Shown here in pieces: positions 8,191-15,983 of a stretch of DNA of 64,000 nucleotides (position 1 is the stretch's first letter; each line of letters opens with the position of its first letter). Position numbers and translations under genes: made by a program. The notes beneath the pieces were generated by a model that was given only the letters and a program-made list of their open reading frames with translations, did no database searches and was not told the origin of the DNA. Source of the stretch: Chloroflexota bacterium (GTDB lineage: Bacteria; Chloroflexota; Anaerolineae; 4572-78; J111); NCBI GenBank assembly GCA_016860845.1, contig BOKF01000012.1, positions 124,001 to 188,000 of the forward strand, read 5' to 3'.

Positions 8191-8859
8191 ATGTGTGGAC
8201 GATTTACGTTAGCAACGAACACCCAAAAACTGGCCGAGGCTTTTGCCGAGTTTGAGGTACCGGCCGGTCTGCCACCCCGTTACAACGTGGCCCCTTCCCA
8301 ACCCGTCGCAGTGGTGGCCAATAACGGTCAGCACAAAGTTGAATTTTTCCAGTGGGGGTTGATTCCTTCGTGGGCCAAGGATCCTAAAATTGGCAACCAG
8401 ATGATTAATGCCCGCGCCGAAACTTTGGCCGAGAAAGCCTCTTTCAAAAATGCCTACAAGCGCCGTCGCTGCCTGGTGCTGGCCGATGGTTTTTACGAAT
8501 GGAAGAAAGAAGGCGATAACACCAAGACCCCCGTGTATATCCGCCTGGCTTCCGGCGAGCCTTTCGCCTTTGGCGGGCTGTGGGAAATGTGGCAGACCGC
8601 CGAAGATTTCATCCTCTCCTGTACCATCATCACCACTTCTCCCAACGAACTGATGGCCCAGATTCACAACCGGATGCCGCTCATTCTACCGCGTGACACC
8701 TACGAGCAATGGCTCGATCCCGCCGAGCGCACGCCCGACCAACTGAATGGTTTGCTTAAGCCCTACCCCGCCGAGCTGATGACCGCCTATCCTGTTTCCA
8801 AGCTGGTCAACAGCCCTAAAAACGATTCCCCGGTTCTGATCGAGCCGGCGATCAGCTAA
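8191..8859 (+). CDS. yedK: SRAP-domain abasic-site DNA-protein crosslinking protein (HMCES/YedK family)
   Basis: A 222-residue SOS response-associated peptidase family protein. These bind abasic sites in single-stranded DNA, and their Cys2, exposed after removal of Met, forms a stable thiazolidine crosslink. Here the sequence begins MCGRF, so I place the start at the second of two ATGs (8191) to make Cys residue 2; starting at 8188 would bury it. Other family residues are Asn in RYNVAPSQ, NARAET, Glu in GFYEW and His in IHNRMP. Length is normal. The promoter has a clear LexA-type box, which agrees with the SOS link of the family. It stands alone on its transcript, followed by GC-rich hairpins. 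Confidence 0.93.
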   Translation: MCGRFTLATNTQKLAEAFAEFEVPAGLPPRYNVAPSQPVAVVANNGQHKVEFFQWGLIPSWAKDPKIGNQMINARAETLAEKASFKNAYKRRRCLVLADGFYEWKKEGDNTKTPVYIRLASGEPFAFGGLWEMWQTAEDFILSCTIITTSPNELMAQIHNRMPLILPRDTYEQWLDPAERTPDQLNGLLKPYPAELMTAYPVSKLVNSPKNDSPVLIEPAIS

Positions 8860-8880
8860 CTGTCTATCCATAAATTAGCA

Positions 8881-8924
8881 GGCCGGGTTCCCACGCCCGG
8901 CCCTCCGGCGGCGCGGGAGCCGCC
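8881..8924. repeat. Two adjacent GC-rich hairpins downstream of SRAP
   Basis: GGCCGGG/CCCGGCC (8881-8902) and GGCGGC/GCCGCC (8907-8924) form two short stems. No T run follows, so termination is possible only in a Rho-dependent or weak sense. The pattern is like other dispersed GC-rich palindromes in this window. Confidence 0.5.
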
Positions 8925-8980
8925 TCTGCTGGATTACGGATAGAGTCTAAATCCAAATCATCTATTAGGAGCCTCACCTG

Positions 8981-10219
8981 GTGTCATCCCTTTCCTTTGA
9001 AGAAAAACTGCAAAATTACGCCGAGTTGGCTGTCAAAGTTGGGCTGGGTCTGCGGGCGGGGCAGCGTTTGCTCGTCCGCGCTCCGGTGGAGAGCGCGCCG
9101 CTGGTGCGCTTGATTGCCGCCAGCGCCTACAAAGCTGGAGCCAGGCTGGTAGATGTCATGTGGAATGACGATGCCGTAACCCTGGCCCGCTTTAATTATG
9201 CGCCGCGCGATTCTTTTGAGGAGTTTCCCACCTGGCAAGCCGACGCGCTGATAAAAATCGCCAACGAGGGCGGGGCTGTTTTATCCATCCACGCCACCGA
9301 CCCTGACCTGCTTAAAGAACAAGACCCGGATTTGGTGGCGCTGGTGCAGCGGGTCGGCCAAACCCATTTGATCCCTTTTCGTCGCAAGGTCATGTCTGAC
9401 GAGTTGAACTGGTCTATCATTTCCCTGCCGATTGCCAGTTGGGCGGCCAAAATTTTTCCCGGCAGCCCGCCGGAGGAACAGATTGCCAGCTTGTGGGAGG
9501 CCATCTTCACGGTCTGCCGCATTGACCGGCCTGACCCTGTTGCTGCCTGGCAGCAGCACGTGGCCGGGCTGTCGGCGCGCAAAGATTACCTCAACGCCAA
9601 ACGTTATACGACCCTGAAATTCACTGCCCCCGGCACCGATCTCACCCTGGGCCTGCCCGACCACCACATTTGGCACGGCGCTCAAAGCCAGACCCCCGCC
9701 GGTATCACCTTTATCGCCAATGTCCCAACCGAAGAGGTGTTTACCCTGCCCCACAAAGACCGCGCTACTGGAGTGGTCAGCAGTACCAAACCCTTAAGCT
9801 ACGGGGGAGTTTTGATTGAGGATTTCAGCCTGACCTTTGCCGAGGGCCGGGTGGTCAAGGTGACCGCCAAAAAGGGAGAAGCTGTGCTCAAGAAGCTGAT
9901 TGAAACTGACGAAGGGTCGGCCCGGCTGGGCGAGGTGGCCTTAGTTCCCCACAGCTCGCCCATTTCGCAATCCGGCCTGCTTTTTTATAACACCCTGTTT
10001 GACGAAAATGCCTCGAACCATGTCGCCATTGGCCGGGCTTATCGCTTTTGTGTGGCCGGCGGTCCAGCCATGTCTGACAAGGAATTTGCCGCTGCCGGGG
10101 GCAATGACAGCCTGGCCCACGTTGATTTTATGATCGGCAACGCGGCGATGGATGTGGATGGTATCACTCTTGAGGGTGTCTCCGAACCAATTATGCGCGC
10201 CGGCGAGTGGGCTTTTTAA
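8981..10219 (+). CDS. M29-family aminopeptidase
   Basis: A 412-residue cytosolic metallo-aminopeptidase of the AmpS/PepS/AmpT (M29) family, which releases N-terminal residues using two metal ions. Family metal ligands are seen in order: Glu in NVPTEEVFT, Glu in LGEVALV, His in SNHVAIG, and His and Asp in the HVDFMIG...MDVDG stretch. Length equals the family norm of about 410. Translation starts at GTG 8981 behind AGGAG ten bases upstream; no better ATG exists near it. It is preceded by dispersed hairpins and not clearly in an operon. Likely housekeeping peptide turnover; substrate preference cannot be read from sequence. Confidence 0.92.
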   Translation: MSSLSFEEKLQNYAELAVKVGLGLRAGQRLLVRAPVESAPLVRLIAASAYKAGARLVDVMWNDDAVTLARFNYAPRDSFEEFPTWQADALIKIANEGGAVLSIHATDPDLLKEQDPDLVALVQRVGQTHLIPFRRKVMSDELNWSIISLPIASWAAKIFPGSPPEEQIASLWEAIFTVCRIDRPDPVAAWQQHVAGLSARKDYLNAKRYTTLKFTAPGTDLTLGLPDHHIWHGAQSQTPAGITFIANVPTEEVFTLPHKDRATGVVSSTKPLSYGGVLIEDFSLTFAEGRVVKVTAKKGEAVLKKLIETDEGSARLGEVALVPHSSPISQSGLLFYNTLFDENASNHVAIGRAYRFCVAGGPAMSDKEFAAAGGNDSLAHVDFMIGNAAMDVDGITLEGVSEPIMRAGEWAF

Positions 10220-10385
10220 ATAAGGAAGAAGGGAAGGCTGAGAGTTGGGAAATTCTATGGCCACCGGCCTCCCGCCCTTCCTGCCTGTCCCCTAATTCGA
10301 CATAACGCAGCAAACTTTCAAAAAATTCAAAACTCGATTATACTTTAAGGGATAGATAGAGCGTTTTTGGTCAGGAGACCCGACG

Positions 10386-11633
10386 ATGGCGGCAGTTAAA
10401 GACGCCACTGGAGAGTTCTACCCTTCCTATGGGCGGGATTGGATTATTCTCAGCTACGGCGTAATTTGGTTGATCGTTTTGGCGGCCGGATATACCCTGG
10501 TTAACCCATTTTTTGCCTCCGGGAATACCCTACTTGCCCTCATCTTCGCTGCTGCCCTGGCCGGGGGTCTTGGTGGGGCCACCGCGATGCTGCAACGTCT
10601 AAGCCGCCATTTGCTTGCTGCGCGAGATTGGCCAAACCAACCTTTCTTCACCTACTTCCTCCAACCACTAACCGGCCTTATTGCTGGAATGTTGAGCCTG
10701 CTGATGACCCTGCCGGGCGACCTGTTGGTCAATTATGCCGCTACGCGTACCCTAACCCTGGCTAACCTGACGGCTTCCTCCACCTTTGTGGCTCTGTCGC
10801 TGCTGCTGGCCTGGATTGCCGGTTACTATCAGGAAACAGTCCTGGCCAAAATCAGACCTGCTGCCGGCAGCGCCGAGTCCAAAGCGTTGACCACCCTCGC
10901 GAAAACAACCACGAACAAAGCGCCAGAATCAAACGGTTCTCGCCCGGAATCGCCGCTGGCCTTTCAAGCCTGGGTTGAGCAGCGCCAGCGGATGAGCCGC
11001 TGGTCTTTAATCTGGGGAGTCATTATTTTGGTTTATGGTCTGGTCTGGCTGGTGGGTCTGGTGGCCGGATTTTTGGGGAGCGGGTCCCTGTTCCCGCTAG
11101 AGGCGGAGGGCAATTCGCTGCTGGTCAATCTCCTGGCCGCAGGTTGGCCCGCTATTCTCGCCGGCGGGATGGGCGGAGTCGTGGGCATGTTCTATGATTT
11201 GTACCGCCATATCTCCTTTGAACAGGATTTTGACCGGCCCCACCTCGTCGCTTACCCCATTTTGCCTTTCACCGGCCTCGTTTTAGGGGGAGCGATGTAC
11301 CTGTTTGTTGCCAGTGGCTATCTCAGCCTCAAATCCCTTGCCGGCGAGGCCCCGCCCGTTGTTGATTCACCCGCAGTGATTGCCGGCTACATTGTCTTGG
11401 GGTGGCTGGCCGGTTTTCGCCAGCAATCACTGCACGGGTTGATCCGGGGCTTAATTCAGGCGCTGGTCAAATTCGTCCGGGGTTCTCTTTCGGGTTTATC
11501 GCCCAAAGTGCTGTGGGATCAGGCCAACCGCGACGAGACCCTGTCCGAAGTCGCCCGGCAGTGGGAGCTATTTGGACAGACTGACCGCGATACCTCCCCC
11601 CGCCTCAAAGATAAAATTAGCCCATCTGAGTAG
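10386..11633 (+). CDS. Multi-pass membrane protein with internal duplication
   Basis: A 415-residue integral membrane protein that I do not recognise. It has about eight hydrophobic segments in two groups separated by a polar linker (about 160-200). The halves are related: GVIWLIVLAAG / GVIILVYGLVW, then GGLGGATAMLQRLSRH / GGMGGVVGMFYDLYRH, then PLTGLIAGML / PFTGLVLGGAM, and finally LLAWIAGYYQ / VLGWLAGFRQQ. The Arg/His residues after the GG-rich helix and the Tyr/Phe-Pro loop are kept in both, so they may matter for function. ATG at 10386 follows AGGAGA. A TATACT-like -10 is visible about 45 bases upstream. Neighbours give no functional clue. It could be a transporter-like or scaffold protein; no function is proposed. 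Confidence 0.75.
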   Translation: MAAVKDATGEFYPSYGRDWIILSYGVIWLIVLAAGYTLVNPFFASGNTLLALIFAAALAGGLGGATAMLQRLSRHLLAARDWPNQPFFTYFLQPLTGLIAGMLSLLMTLPGDLLVNYAATRTLTLANLTASSTFVALSLLLAWIAGYYQETVLAKIRPAAGSAESKALTTLAKTTTNKAPESNGSRPESPLAFQAWVEQRQRMSRWSLIWGVIILVYGLVWLVGLVAGFLGSGSLFPLEAEGNSLLVNLLAAGWPAILAGGMGGVVGMFYDLYRHISFEQDFDRPHLVAYPILPFTGLVLGGAMYLFVASGYLSLKSLAGEAPPVVDSPAVIAGYIVLGWLAGFRQQSLHGLIRGLIQALVKFVRGSLSGLSPKVLWDQANRDETLSEVARQWELFGQTDRDTSPRLKDKISPSE

Positions 11634-11672
11634 TCCACTCCCCCGAAAGATTCAAAATTGAGAGGGACAAAC

Positions 11673-12722
11673 TCAAGCTTGTCCTACAACCCCACCGTTG
11701 GCCTTGCCCACCACAATCGTCGTATCATCCGCCAGGGCTTCACCATCCGTAAATGCCTGGACCTCCTGGCGAACTGCCTGCACCAACTCTTTGGCCGGTA
11801 ACTCAGCCGCCTGATGGACCAGGGCAGCTAATCGCTCTCGCCCAAATTGATCTTCTTCTGTATTCATCGCCTCGGTTACGCCATCGGTATATAACAGCAG
11901 AATATCCCCCTGGGCTAGGGTGACCATCTCGGTGGTGATCTGGAACTCCTCCACCAGCCCAATCGCTGCCCCGGTCGGTTGGAGCCAGTTAATGGAATCG
12001 CCGTCGTTTGCCTGTCGGCAGTACAGCAGGGGTGGATTATGCCCGGCGTTGCCGTAGGTTAGAGTTTGGGTGGTATGGTCAAAACAGGCCAGGAAGAGGG
12101 TCACAAAGGTGGTGAAGTGAACGTTGTGGACGAAGAAACGATTGAGATGCTGCAATACCTCGACCGGAGAGTCGGTGGTAGGGACGAGAGTGCGCAAAGC
12201 GGTTTGCAGGCTGGCCATGAGCAAACTGGCAGACATGCCGTGACCCGCTACATCGGCGATGGCCAGGCCGTGGCTGCCGTCGGCAAAGTGGAAAAAGTCA
12301 AAATAATCGCCGCCGACAATTTGGGCGGGCCGGCTGAAAATAGCCAATTCCAAACCAGGGATAATTGGCGTGTGTTGGGGCAGGAGCGCCTTCTGCACTT
12401 TTTGGGCCAGTTCCAGGTCAGCTTCCAGCAGGCGTCTTTCGTCATCCGAAAAATGATCGAGGCAGACAGAGGCGGTATAATCCATTTCTAAAAGTTCAGG
12501 ATCAACATACTCGTGACAAACCTGGCAGCGGCCTAAGGTGTGTTCCTCTATTTCGGCAATAGCCGAATCGAGTTTGTTCAAATGCGCCCGGAGAGCGGGT
12601 TCAGCCGCCGGCCCTAAGCGTATTTGCCGGGTCCGAGCCGGTGTACGCCGCAGCCACTCGGCAAGACTATGACGTTTTGCTAACAAATTGACCCGAATGC
12701 GATCAAAAACTGAGGCTTCCAT
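11673..12722 (-). CDS. SpoIIE/RsbU-type PP2C phosphatase with N-terminal DksA-like zinc finger
   Basis: A 349-residue protein starting at ATG 12722, which has a textbook AAGGAGG site; the longer frame into uvrA is not needed. Residues about 45-95 resemble the C-terminal part of DksA/TraR proteins: an IAEIEEHTLGRC lead-in, then Cys-x2-Cys and, 17 residues on, Cys-x2-His (CLDH). The rest (about 100-340) is a PP2C-type SpoIIE phosphatase with KALLP, GGDYFDFF, IADVAGHGMSASLLM, GNAGHNPP, LLYTDGVTEA and DDTTIVV, including the metal-binding Asp residues. Such phosphatases dephosphorylate anti-sigma-factor antagonists or free signalling proteins. It starts 16 bp after uvrA ends on the same strand and probably shares its DNA-damage-controlled transcript. 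Confidence 0.88.
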   Translation of the reverse strand: MEASVFDRIRVNLLAKRHSLAEWLRRTPARTRQIRLGPAAEPALRAHLNKLDSAIAEIEEHTLGRCQVCHEYVDPELLEMDYTASVCLDHFSDDERRLLEADLELAQKVQKALLPQHTPIIPGLELAIFSRPAQIVGGDYFDFFHFADGSHGLAIADVAGHGMSASLLMASLQTALRTLVPTTDSPVEVLQHLNRFFVHNVHFTTFVTLFLACFDHTTQTLTYGNAGHNPPLLYCRQANDGDSINWLQPTGAAIGLVEEFQITTEMVTLAQGDILLLYTDGVTEAMNTEEDQFGRERLAALVHQAAELPAKELVQAVRQEVQAFTDGEALADDTTIVVGKANGGVVGQA

Positions 12723-12738
12723 ATACTTCCTCCTTGAA

Positions 12739-15669
12739 TTACAGTACTCGCCGTAAAAACTGGCCGGTGTAACTCGTCTCCATCCCGGCAACCTGCTCCG
12801 GCGTGCCGGCGGCAATGATGTTGCCGCCTTCGTCGCCGCCCTCCGGCCCCAGGTCAATAATCCAATCGGCGCTCTTGATCACGTCCAGGTTGTGCTCGAT
12901 GACGATGACGGTGTTCCCGGCGTCGGTCAGGCGATGGAGCACATCCAATAACTTTTGAATATCGGCAAAGTGCAGGCCGGTCGTCGGCTCGTCCAGGATG
13001 TAAATGGTATCGCCGGTGGCAACGCGCGACAGTTCCTTGGCCAACTTGACCCGCTGCGCCTCGCCGCCGGAAAGGGTGGTCGCGCTCTGGCCCAGCTTGA
13101 TGTAATCCAAGCCAACATCATGCAAAGTGGTCAAAAAACGCTTGATCCGTGGGACGTTGCCAAAAAATTCCAGGGCCTCGGCCACGTCCATCTCCAGCGC
13201 CTCGGCGATATTTTTGCCTTTGTACTTCATCTGCAGGGTCTCCCGGTTAAAGCGTGTGCCGTGGCAAACATCGCACGTCACCCAGACATCCGGCAGAAAG
13301 TGCATCTCGACCACCTTCTGGCCGTGGCCCTGGCAAGCCTCGCAGCGCCCCCCTTTCACATTGAAGCTGAAGCGGCCAGCTTTGTAACCCCGGGCCTGGG
13401 CTTCGGGCGTTTGGGCAAACAAGGCGCGGATGTCATCCCAGACCTTGACATAGGTGGCCGGATTGCTGCGCGGCGTGCGGCCAATCGGGTCCTGGGTGAT
13501 GTGGATGACCTTGTCCACGGCATCCAGGCCGTCCAGCCGTTCATAATGGCCGGGCCGCTCCTGGGCGCGGTGCAGCATCCGGGCCAGGGCCGGGTAAAGC
13601 GTTTCGGTAATCAGGCTGCTCTTGCCGCTGCCGCTGACGCCGGTAACACAGGTAAAACAGCCCAGGGGAAAACAGGCTTCAACATTGTGCAGGTTGTGGT
13701 GGGTCACTCCGCCCAGCTTTAACCAACGGCCGTTGGGATTACGCCGGCCGTTGCCCGAGGCGACAGCCAGCTTGCCCGACAGGTATTGGCCGGTCAGCGA
13801 GGCCGGAGCCTGCCTCATCTCCTGGGGCGTACCGGCAAAAATGACCTGGCCACCCTTGACGCCGGCCCCGGGACCAAAGTCAATGATCCAATCCGCCGCT
13901 TCCATCGTCTCTTCGTCGTGCTCAACCACCAATACAGTGTTGCCCAGATCGCGCAGCCGTAATAGCGAGTCGAGCAAACGGCGGTTGTCCCGCTGGTGCA
14001 GCCCAATCGAAGGTTCGTCCAAAATATACATGACCCCCACCAGCCCGGAGCCAATCTGCGAAGCCAGCCGGATACGCTGCCCCTCCCCCCCCGACAGCGA
14101 CGGCGCCGCCCGGTCCAGGGTGAGATAATGCAGGCCCACGTCCAGCATAAATTTCAGCCGGTCGCGGATTTCCTTGAGCAGTTCGTAAGCAATCTCGAGT
14201 TCCTGGGGGGTGAGACGTGAAGCGTTAGGCGTTGGGTGTGAAGCGGCGTGTCCATTCTCACGCTTTTCGCTCCACGCTTCACGCTCTACGTCTTCGCCCG
14301 TCAGCCCGCAAATCCAATCATACGCTTCAGCCACGCTCAGCGAGGTCACTTCGGCGATTTTGAGGCCGGCAATCGTCACCGCGCCTGCTTCAGGGCGCAG
14401 CCGTTTGCCCTGGCAGGTGGGGCAGGACTGCTGGCTGAGGAAACGGCTGTAGTAGTCACGCATGCCCTGGGATTGGGTTTCTTTATAGCGCCGCTCGGTG
14501 GATTTGATGACACCTTCGTACGGCCAACTACCGGAGAAATGCTCGCTTTGATACCTGAATTTGACCTCCGGGTTGCCGTGGAGAATCAAATCACGCACGC
14601 TCTGCGGCAGGGACGGCCAGGGGGTGTCGAGGCTGAAATTGAAACGATGGGCCATCTGCCGGGCAATTTGGGAGGCCCAACTGCTGCCCTTTTTGGCAAC
14701 TTCTCCCCAGGGGATGACCGCTCCTTCGTTAATGGATTTGGCCGGATTAATAAACAGCTCCGGGTCAAATTCCAGGCGTACTCCCAGGCCGTTACAGTCG
14801 GCACAGGCACCCAGGGGTGAATTGAAGCTGAACATCTGCGGGGTCAGTTCGGGAAAGCTCAGGCCGCAGTAGGCGCAGGCATTCTTCTCCGACAGCACTA
14901 ACTCCTCCCCCTCCAGCACGTCTACCATGAGCACGCTTTCACCCCAGCGCAGGGCGGTCTCCACCGAGTCGGCCAGACGGGCCGGGAAATCATCGTCTGG
15001 CTCAACCGGGATGACCAACCGGTCAATGACCAGCTCGATATTGTGTTTTTTGTTTTTTTCCAGTTTAAAGCGCTGCTCCAGTTCGGTCGTCACCCCGTCA
15101 ATACGGGCGCGGGCGAAGCCATCAGCCCGGGCCTGGGCCAGCATGTCTTCAAACGTCCCCTTGCGCCCCTTGGCCACCGGCGCGAGCAACTGAAAGCGCG
15201 TCCCCGCCGGCAGCTCGGCCACCTGTTCGACAATCTGCTGGGCGCTTTGCTGCTTGACCTCGCGCCCGCAGTTGTAGCAGTGCGGCGTGCCGACGCGGGC
15301 AAAGAGCACCCGCAGGTAATCATAGACCTCTGTCACCGTGCCGACGGTGCTGCGCGGATTTTTGCTGACCGCTTTCTGCTCGATGGCGATGGCCGGGCTG
15401 AGGCCGCCAATAAAATCTACCTTGGGTTTCTCCATCTGCCCCAAAAACTGGCGGGCGTAGGAGGACAGGCTCTCCACGTAGCGGCGCTGCCCTTCGGCAT
15501 AGAGGGTATCGAAGGCCAGCGATGACTTACCGCTGCCGCTGACCCCGGTAAAAACCACCAACTTATTGCGTGGTATTTGTACGTCAATACTGCGCAGGTT
15601 ATGCTCGCGCGCCCCGCGAATGACGATTTTGTCTTGAGAAAGCGTTGAGTCAATCTTTCGATTACGCAT
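12739..15669 (-). CDS. uvrA: Excinuclease ABC subunit A
   Basis: A 976-residue UvrA, the damage-sensing ATPase of nucleotide excision repair. Both ABC ATPase halves are complete: Walker [11 protein letters not shown] twice, signatures LSGGEGQR and LSGGEAQR, and Walker [11 protein letters not shown] and [10 protein letters not shown]. Zinc-finger cysteines occur in CAYCGLSF...CADC and CEACQGHG...CDVC. I prefer ATG 15669 (MRNRKID) to the upstream TTG at 15684; neither has a strong ribosome site. An 81-bp inverted-repeat insertion lies in frame at 14213-14293, adding about 27 residues (around EREAWSEK...NASRLTP) before the conserved helix [10 protein letters not shown]. Upstream is a near-consensus LexA box. 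The SpoIIE phosphatase follows in the same operon. Confidence 0.97.
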   Translation of the reverse strand: MRNRKIDSTLSQDKIVIRGAREHNLRSIDVQIPRNKLVVFTGVSGSGKSSLAFDTLYAEGQRRYVESLSSYARQFLGQMEKPKVDFIGGLSPAIAIEQKAVSKNPRSTVGTVTEVYDYLRVLFARVGTPHCYNCGREVKQQSAQQIVEQVAELPAGTRFQLLAPVAKGRKGTFEDMLAQARADGFARARIDGVTTELEQRFKLEKNKKHNIELVIDRLVIPVEPDDDFPARLADSVETALRWGESVLMVDVLEGEELVLSEKNACAYCGLSFPELTPQMFSFNSPLGACADCNGLGVRLEFDPELFINPAKSINEGAVIPWGEVAKKGSSWASQIARQMAHRFNFSLDTPWPSLPQSVRDLILHGNPEVKFRYQSEHFSGSWPYEGVIKSTERRYKETQSQGMRDYYSRFLSQQSCPTCQGKRLRPEAGAVTIAGLKIAEVTSLSVAEAYDWICGLTGEDVEREAWSEKRENGHAASHPTPNASRLTPQELEIAYELLKEIRDRLKFMLDVGLHYLTLDRAAPSLSGGEGQRIRLASQIGSGLVGVMYILDEPSIGLHQRDNRRLLDSLLRLRDLGNTVLVVEHDEETMEAADWIIDFGPGAGVKGGQVIFAGTPQEMRQAPASLTGQYLSGKLAVASGNGRRNPNGRWLKLGGVTHHNLHNVEACFPLGCFTCVTGVSGSGKSSLITETLYPALARMLHRAQERPGHYERLDGLDAVDKVIHITQDPIGRTPRSNPATYVKVWDDIRALFAQTPEAQARGYKAGRFSFNVKGGRCEACQGHGQKVVEMHFLPDVWVTCDVCHGTRFNRETLQMKYKGKNIAEALEMDVAEALEFFGNVPRIKRFLTTLHDVGLDYIKLGQSATTLSGGEAQRVKLAKELSRVATGDTIYILDEPTTGLHFADIQKLLDVLHRLTDAGNTVIVIEHNLDVIKSADWIIDLGPEGGDEGGNIIAAGTPEQVAGMETSYTGQFLRRVL
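14213..14293. repeat. 81-bp imperfect inverted repeat inserted in frame in uvrA
   Basis: AGACGT at 14213 and ACGTCT at 14293 bound a stretch rich in the words GTGAAGCGT and ACGCTTCACGC, which pair imperfectly. These words are the same type as the dispersed GTTTACGCTTTACG tandem at 15745-15777 upstream of uvrA. The length is exactly 27 codons, so the reading frame survives. Confidence 0.65.
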
Positions 15670-15686
15670 CCTTGTCACCCGCAATG

Positions 15687-15777
15687 GTAAAGCGCAGGTC
15701 TAAAACGTAATGATTGAATCTGTCGCGTTATTCCGTCAACTAAAATTACGGTTTACGCTTTACGTTTCACGCTTTAC
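15687..15777. repeat. Interspersed GTAAAGCG/CGCTTTAC palindromic repeat upstream of uvrA
   Basis: The left arm (GTAAAGCG ... AACGTAAT, 15687-15711) is imperfectly complementary to the right arm (ATTACGGTTTACGCTTTAC, from 15745), which continues with ACGTTTCACGCTTTAC. It lies in the uvrA leader. Confidence 0.5.
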
Positions 15778-15787
15778 TTGACATATT

Positions 15788-15842
15788 AGAACATAGTTTC
15801 TATTGGAACTGACATTGTAGCACAGGCTTGAGTTTCCAACAA
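15788..15842 (-). promoter_or_regulatory. uvrA promoter with near-consensus LexA box
   Basis: On the minus strand TTGTTG (15842-15837), a 17-base spacer and TACAAT (15819-15814) form a plausible promoter. The element AGAACATAGTTTCT (15788-15801) lies just downstream of the expected start and matches GAAC-N4-GTTC with one mismatch. With the exact box at SRAP this suggests a small SOS regulon here. Confidence 0.55.
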
Positions 15843-15902
15843 AAGGCCGCCCCAACGTTTTTAGTCGGCCAAGGTATGATTACAAAAACTCTGCACTGGA
15901 GA

Positions 15903-15931
15903 TTGACAAGTGAGCCGGTCAACAGTAAAGT
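15903..15931 (+). promoter_or_regulatory. Possible promoter of the STAND ATPase gene
   Basis: TTGACA (15903-15908) is a perfect -35; TAAAGT (15926-15931) after a 17-base spacer is a weak -10. It lies about 55 bp before the start codon. Confidence 0.4.
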
Positions 15932-15983
15932 AAAATAGACCCCATTTATACAGTCGACTCGTAAACGGTTCTGCCGGTAGGGA

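Noticed and set aside
12955..13722. 255-codon open frame on the plus strand
   Set aside because: Antisense to uvrA; a shadow of its codon bias.
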